Of a stretch of 64,000 nucleotides of DNA, positions 61,124-64,000 are shown piece by piece. Numbering within the stretch: position 1 is the first letter of the stretch; each line of letters begins with the position of its first letter. The translations under genes were made by a program, and so were the position numbers. Source of the stretch: DSCS01 sp035391585 (GTDB lineage: Bacteria; Macinerneyibacteriota; Macinerneyibacteria; Macinerneyibacteriales; DSCS01); contig CAZNOX010000006.1 of NCBI GenBank assembly GCA_964574875.1, forward strand, positions 17,547 to 81,546, read 5' to 3'. Under the pieces are notes generated by a model. That model was not told the DNA's origin, ran no database searches, and was given only the letters and a program-made list of their open reading frames with translations.

Positions 61124-62569
61124 ATGAAAGAAATCGCACAATGGGCCCTTGAGGCCATGTCAGCTGAAGGCGTCGACTACGGGGATGCCCGTCTTCGCCG
61201 TACCGACCGCGAGATCATCATGACTCAGAACGATGTCTTGCGGCATGTGGACAACTTTACAGAGGTGGGGATCGGGGTCCGGGTCCTTGTGAAAGGGCGC
61301 TGGGGATTTGCAGCAACGCCTTATTTGACAAAGGAGGCTGTCCGGAAAACAGTCACAAAAGCTGTGGCCATCGCCAAAGCGGCAGCTGTGGTGGCACAGG
61401 AACCCATCAAGCTCACCCAGGACAAACCGGCCCGGGGCGTTTTCAGGACAACGGTGGAAAAAGACCCCTTCGATGTCCCCCTCGGGGTGAAAGCCGGGAT
61501 GCTCATCGCGGCTTATGAGAAGATGGCGTCCCGTAAGGAGATCAAACGCGTCTCGGGACGCATGTATTTCCGCCGGATGCATCAGTACTTTCTCTCCACA
61601 GAGGGCGCTGACCTTGAAAACCTCGTCACCACATCTGCAGCGACCTATACCGCCACAGCCGTGGGGCAGGGTGATTTTCAGACCCGGGGCCTGGCCGAAT
61701 ATCCGAAAAACGCGGGATTCGAATGGATCGAATCGCAGAATATTGTGGAGAAAGCCGAGGAGATCGCCGAAGATGTCATTAAAAAACTCGGTGCCCAACG
61801 CGGGCCTGTGGGGAAAAAGGACCTCATCCTTCTCCCGTCTCATCTCCGGCTGACGATTCACGAATCTGTGGGGCATCCCACAGAGCTTGACCGTGTGCTG
61901 GGATGGGAAGCCAATTTCGCGGGAACCTCCTTTGCCACTCCCGAAAAAAGAAACCAGTTCCGTTACGGATCGCCCATCGTCAATTTTGTCGCTGACAATA
62001 CCCTGGAAGGGGGGCTGGCGACCTGGGGAAACGATGACGACGGCATCGTTGGGAAGAAATGGCCCATCATCAAAGACGGGATCCTTGTCAACTACGGGAC
62101 CACACGGGACACCGCCCATTCTATCGGAGATTCAGAGAGCATGGGCTGCAACCGGGCTGATTCCTACGCTTCCCAGCCCATCAACCGCATTCCCAATCTG
62201 GGTCTTGAACCCGGAAAAGAGCCTCTCTCCCTGGATGACCTCATCGCCGACACCGAAGACGGGATCCTCATCGACGGGATGGGGAGTTTTTCCATCGACC
62301 AGAGACGGTATAATTTTCAGTTCGGCGGAGACATGTTCTATGAGGTCAAAAAAGGAAAGATCACAAAGCCCCTCAAGGATGTGATCTACCAGTCCATCAC
62401 TCCGGAGTTCTGGAATGCCTGTGATGCGATCTGCGACGAGCGGTTCTGGGAACCCTACGGGGTCCTCAACTGCGGTAAAGGAGAGCCGTCTCAGACACAG
62501 CAGATGACCCATGGATCGGCTCCGGCGCGGTTCAGGAATATTGATGTGGGAGGTGCCTTTAATGGATAA
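61124..62569 (+). CDS. tldD: Metalloprotease TldD
   Basis: A 481-residue TldD. The zinc motif HESVGHPTELDR (HExxxH) is intact, and the C-terminal MGCNRADSYASQP and GVLNCGKGEPSQTQ regions are present. With TldE it forms a heterodimer that degrades or trims unfolded peptides, for example in microcin maturation. The start could also be GTG 61115 or ATG 61118; ATG 61124 has the best spacing to AAGGGG. TldE follows with overlap. Confidence 0.93.
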   Translation: MKEIAQWALEAMSAEGVDYGDARLRRTDREIIMTQNDVLRHVDNFTEVGIGVRVLVKGRWGFAATPYLTKEAVRKTVTKAVAIAKAAAVVAQEPIKLTQDKPARGVFRTTVEKDPFDVPLGVKAGMLIAAYEKMASRKEIKRVSGRMYFRRMHQYFLSTEGADLENLVTTSAATYTATAVGQGDFQTRGLAEYPKNAGFEWIESQNIVEKAEEIAEDVIKKLGAQRGPVGKKDLILLPSHLRLTIHESVGHPTELDRVLGWEANFAGTSFATPEKRNQFRYGSPIVNFVADNTLEGGLATWGNDDDGIVGKKWPIIKDGILVNYGTTRDTAHSIGDSESMGCNRADSYASQPINRIPNLGLEPGKEPLSLDDLIADTEDGILIDGMGSFSIDQRRYNFQFGGDMFYEVKKGKITKPLKDVIYQSITPEFWNACDAICDERFWEPYGVLNCGKGEPSQTQQMTHGSAPARFRNIDVGGAFNG

Positions 62570-63860
62570 GAAAGAACGTTTCCAGAAGATCGTCGAGTTT
62601 ATTGAAAAAAAGAGTGAGGTCGATGACTTCATCCTGGAATATGAGAATGAGAATGAAGCCCTGACTCGTTTTGCTGACAATAAAGTCACACAAAACGTCG
62701 ACTCTCTGAGAGAGACCGTCTCCCTCACCGTCTGGCGTGACGGAAAGAAGGCCACATCCACCAGCGCTGACTGCAGCGATGACGGATTGCATGAGCTTGT
62801 GAAGAAAAGCGAAAAGGCCGTGGCCGCTTCTGTGGCGGACAAGGAGTACCTGCCCACACTTGAAGAGGACGGGCAGGTGGTGGAGCTTATGGTGGATCCG
62901 GAGGTCCTCAAAGCCGGGCCGGAAGAACGGGCTGCCATCGCCGCCCGAACCATTGAGATGGCGGGAAAACATCATGTGACTGCTTTCGGGACGGTCTTCC
63001 ATACCCTGAAAGCCACAGGGCTGGCCACGGCCAACGGGCTGATGAAGTACTATGAGAACACGGCTGCAGGCTATTCCAATACCATCGACAAGAACGGAGA
63101 GAAAGGGAATTCCTTCTCCAACGGATACGACCTGGCGTCCATGCAGCCGGAAAGGGATTTTGAAAAAGCCCTCAGGGATGCTGAACTCCTCCAGAAGAGA
63201 AAAGAGTTCGAGCCGGGACGCTACAATGTCCTGATCTCCGCACAGGCGGCCTCCAAACTCATGATCTGGCTCGGGTTTTTCGGAGCCGACCGGCAGGCTG
63301 TGGATGAAGGCTATTCTCCCTACTCCGGGAAAATAGGGGAGAAGCTCATCGATCCCCGGATCTCCATCGGGACCGACCCGGCTTGTCCCGGCGCTCCCTC
63401 CAGGCCCTTTGACTCCAACGGGCTGGCTGTCCCCCGGCGGATGATGATCGACAAGGGTGTGCTCAACGATATCCCCTGTTCGCGCTTCTGGGCGCACAAG
63501 AACGGGTATACCCCCTGGAGCGCCTCCAATGTGATCATCAGCGACGGGACAAAATCGGAGGATGAACTCCTGTCCACCATGGGACGGGGTTTCTATATCA
63601 AGGACCTCTGGTATATCCGCATGGTGCGCATGGAGGACTTTACTCTGACAGGGATGACACGCAACGGCTTCTTCTATGTGGAGGACGGCAAGATCGTCAC
63701 CGGGGCGACTCATTTCCGGTGGAATGACTCTCCTTTGAGGATGCTCAAGGATGTCATCGATATGGGCAAAGGGAGCGGGTTTGTGGACTCCTGGTATTCG
63801 GTCTACACACCTCCGCTGCTTGTCAAAGACTTCTATCTGAGCAGCAAGACGCTCTTTTAG
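62562..63860 (+). CDS. tldE: TldE/PmbA-like partner of TldD
   Basis: A 432-residue protein of the TldD/PmbA family without the HExxxH motif, as expected for TldE. An N-terminal domain with NEALTRFADNKVTQNVDS and C-terminal GRFYI-like and DLWYIRMVRMEDFTLTGMTRNGF parts support it. It starts at ATG 62562 with GGGAGGTG seven bases before it, overlapping tldD by eight bases; the open frame upstream is out of place. Confidence 0.9.
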   Translation: MDKKERFQKIVEFIEKKSEVDDFILEYENENEALTRFADNKVTQNVDSLRETVSLTVWRDGKKATSTSADCSDDGLHELVKKSEKAVAASVADKEYLPTLEEDGQVVELMVDPEVLKAGPEERAAIAARTIEMAGKHHVTAFGTVFHTLKATGLATANGLMKYYENTAAGYSNTIDKNGEKGNSFSNGYDLASMQPERDFEKALRDAELLQKRKEFEPGRYNVLISAQAASKLMIWLGFFGADRQAVDEGYSPYSGKIGEKLIDPRISIGTDPACPGAPSRPFDSNGLAVPRRMMIDKGVLNDIPCSRFWAHKNGYTPWSASNVIISDGTKSEDELLSTMGRGFYIKDLWYIRMVRMEDFTLTGMTRNGFFYVEDGKIVTGATHFRWNDSPLRMLKDVIDMGKGSGFVDSWYSVYTPPLLVKDFYLSSKTLF

Positions 63861-63863
63861 GAG

Positions 63864-63897
63864 AAAGGCTGCAGCTTCTGCTGCAGCCTTTTTTTTT
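63864..63897 (+). terminator. Terminator after tldE
   Basis: Nine-base-pair core stem GGCTGCAGC/GCTGCAGCC, extended by A-T pairs, four-base loop and a long T run. The remaining ~100 bases to the window end show no gene. Confidence 0.92.
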
Positions 63898-64000
63898 ATA
63901 ATCAGAGGGCTGCATGGGGTTTGGAGTGCTTCTTCAGGGGAAAAAGAGGCTTTTTCCGGCTTTTTTCTCTTGTCAAGTTCGCTCACCATGTTATTTTTAA

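Noticed and set aside
63970..63998. Possible promoter TTGTCA at the right edge
   Set aside because: No fitting -10 box can be placed at 16-18 bases within the window, so it cannot be supported.

Overview
The window is a gene-dense bacterial chromosome segment with almost no free space. The largest gaps are about 150 bases (58929-59082, 54996-55150, 63861-64000), so no stretch above 300 bases lacks a gene. The organism is a diderm with LPS-type machinery: LptF/LptG and an MsbA-like exporter, two O-antigen-ligase-like proteins, GmhA, many lipoproteins, a LolB-like protein, a secretin and a BamA-like barrel. The order pgpH-ybeY-(dgkA/PAP2)-tlyC and the run spoVG-tRNA-Gln-glmU-rplY-pth recall spirochaete chromosomes. 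That is inferred from remembered gene order; another LPS-bearing diderm phylum remains possible. No phage, IS element or CRISPR array was seen.

Layout. 1-4670: c-di-AMP phosphodiesterase end, ybeY, a kinase/phosphatase membrane fusion, a CorC/TlyC protein, a DUF502 protein and era. 4686-12269: a very large TPR protein, a Cys-motif/coiled-coil/TPR protein and a Clp-type AAA+ protein with eroded ATPase motifs. 12266-14472: mltG and a U32 peptidase-family gene. 14473-25005: two NtrB/NtrC-like sensor-regulator pairs around a secreted M6-peptidase-like protein that has lost its zinc motif. 25021-30219: pilMNOPQ, then a terminator. 30273-33345: two O-antigen-ligase-like proteins, converging on yigZ. 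34054-37458: a sugar epimerase, gmhA, miaA and purC. 37527-43461: envelope genes (five lipoproteins or secreted proteins and an outer-membrane protease/propeller/barrel protein). 43458-49353: ispE, spoVG, tRNA-Gln, a shortened glmU, rplY, pth, a nucleosidase-like/radical-SAM fusion and an SDR. 49440-54348: a lipoprotein, then lptF-lptG-msbA on the minus strand. 54411-57497: an SRPBCC protein diverging from an SOS-type operon umuD-SRAP-umuC. 57556-57707: tRNA-Gln(CTG) and tRNA-Glu(CTC). 57819-61014: gcvT, then CIRCE-controlled groES-groEL. 61124-63860: the tldD/tldE protease pair and a terminator.

Promoters read as ordinary sigma-70/A type (TTGACA-like, 16-17 bp, TATAAT-like). Most genes have a clear AGGAGG-like ribosome site and many overlap by 1-60 bases. 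A small set of promoters sits so close to the ATG that their transcripts would begin at or next to the start codon.

The best candidates for undescribed biology are the nucleosidase/spore-photoproduct-lyase-like fusion (46974-48710), the TPR plus degenerate Clp-ATPase cluster (4686-12269), the zinc-less M6-like protein between two sigma-54-type two-component systems, and the umuD-SRAP-umuC operon.
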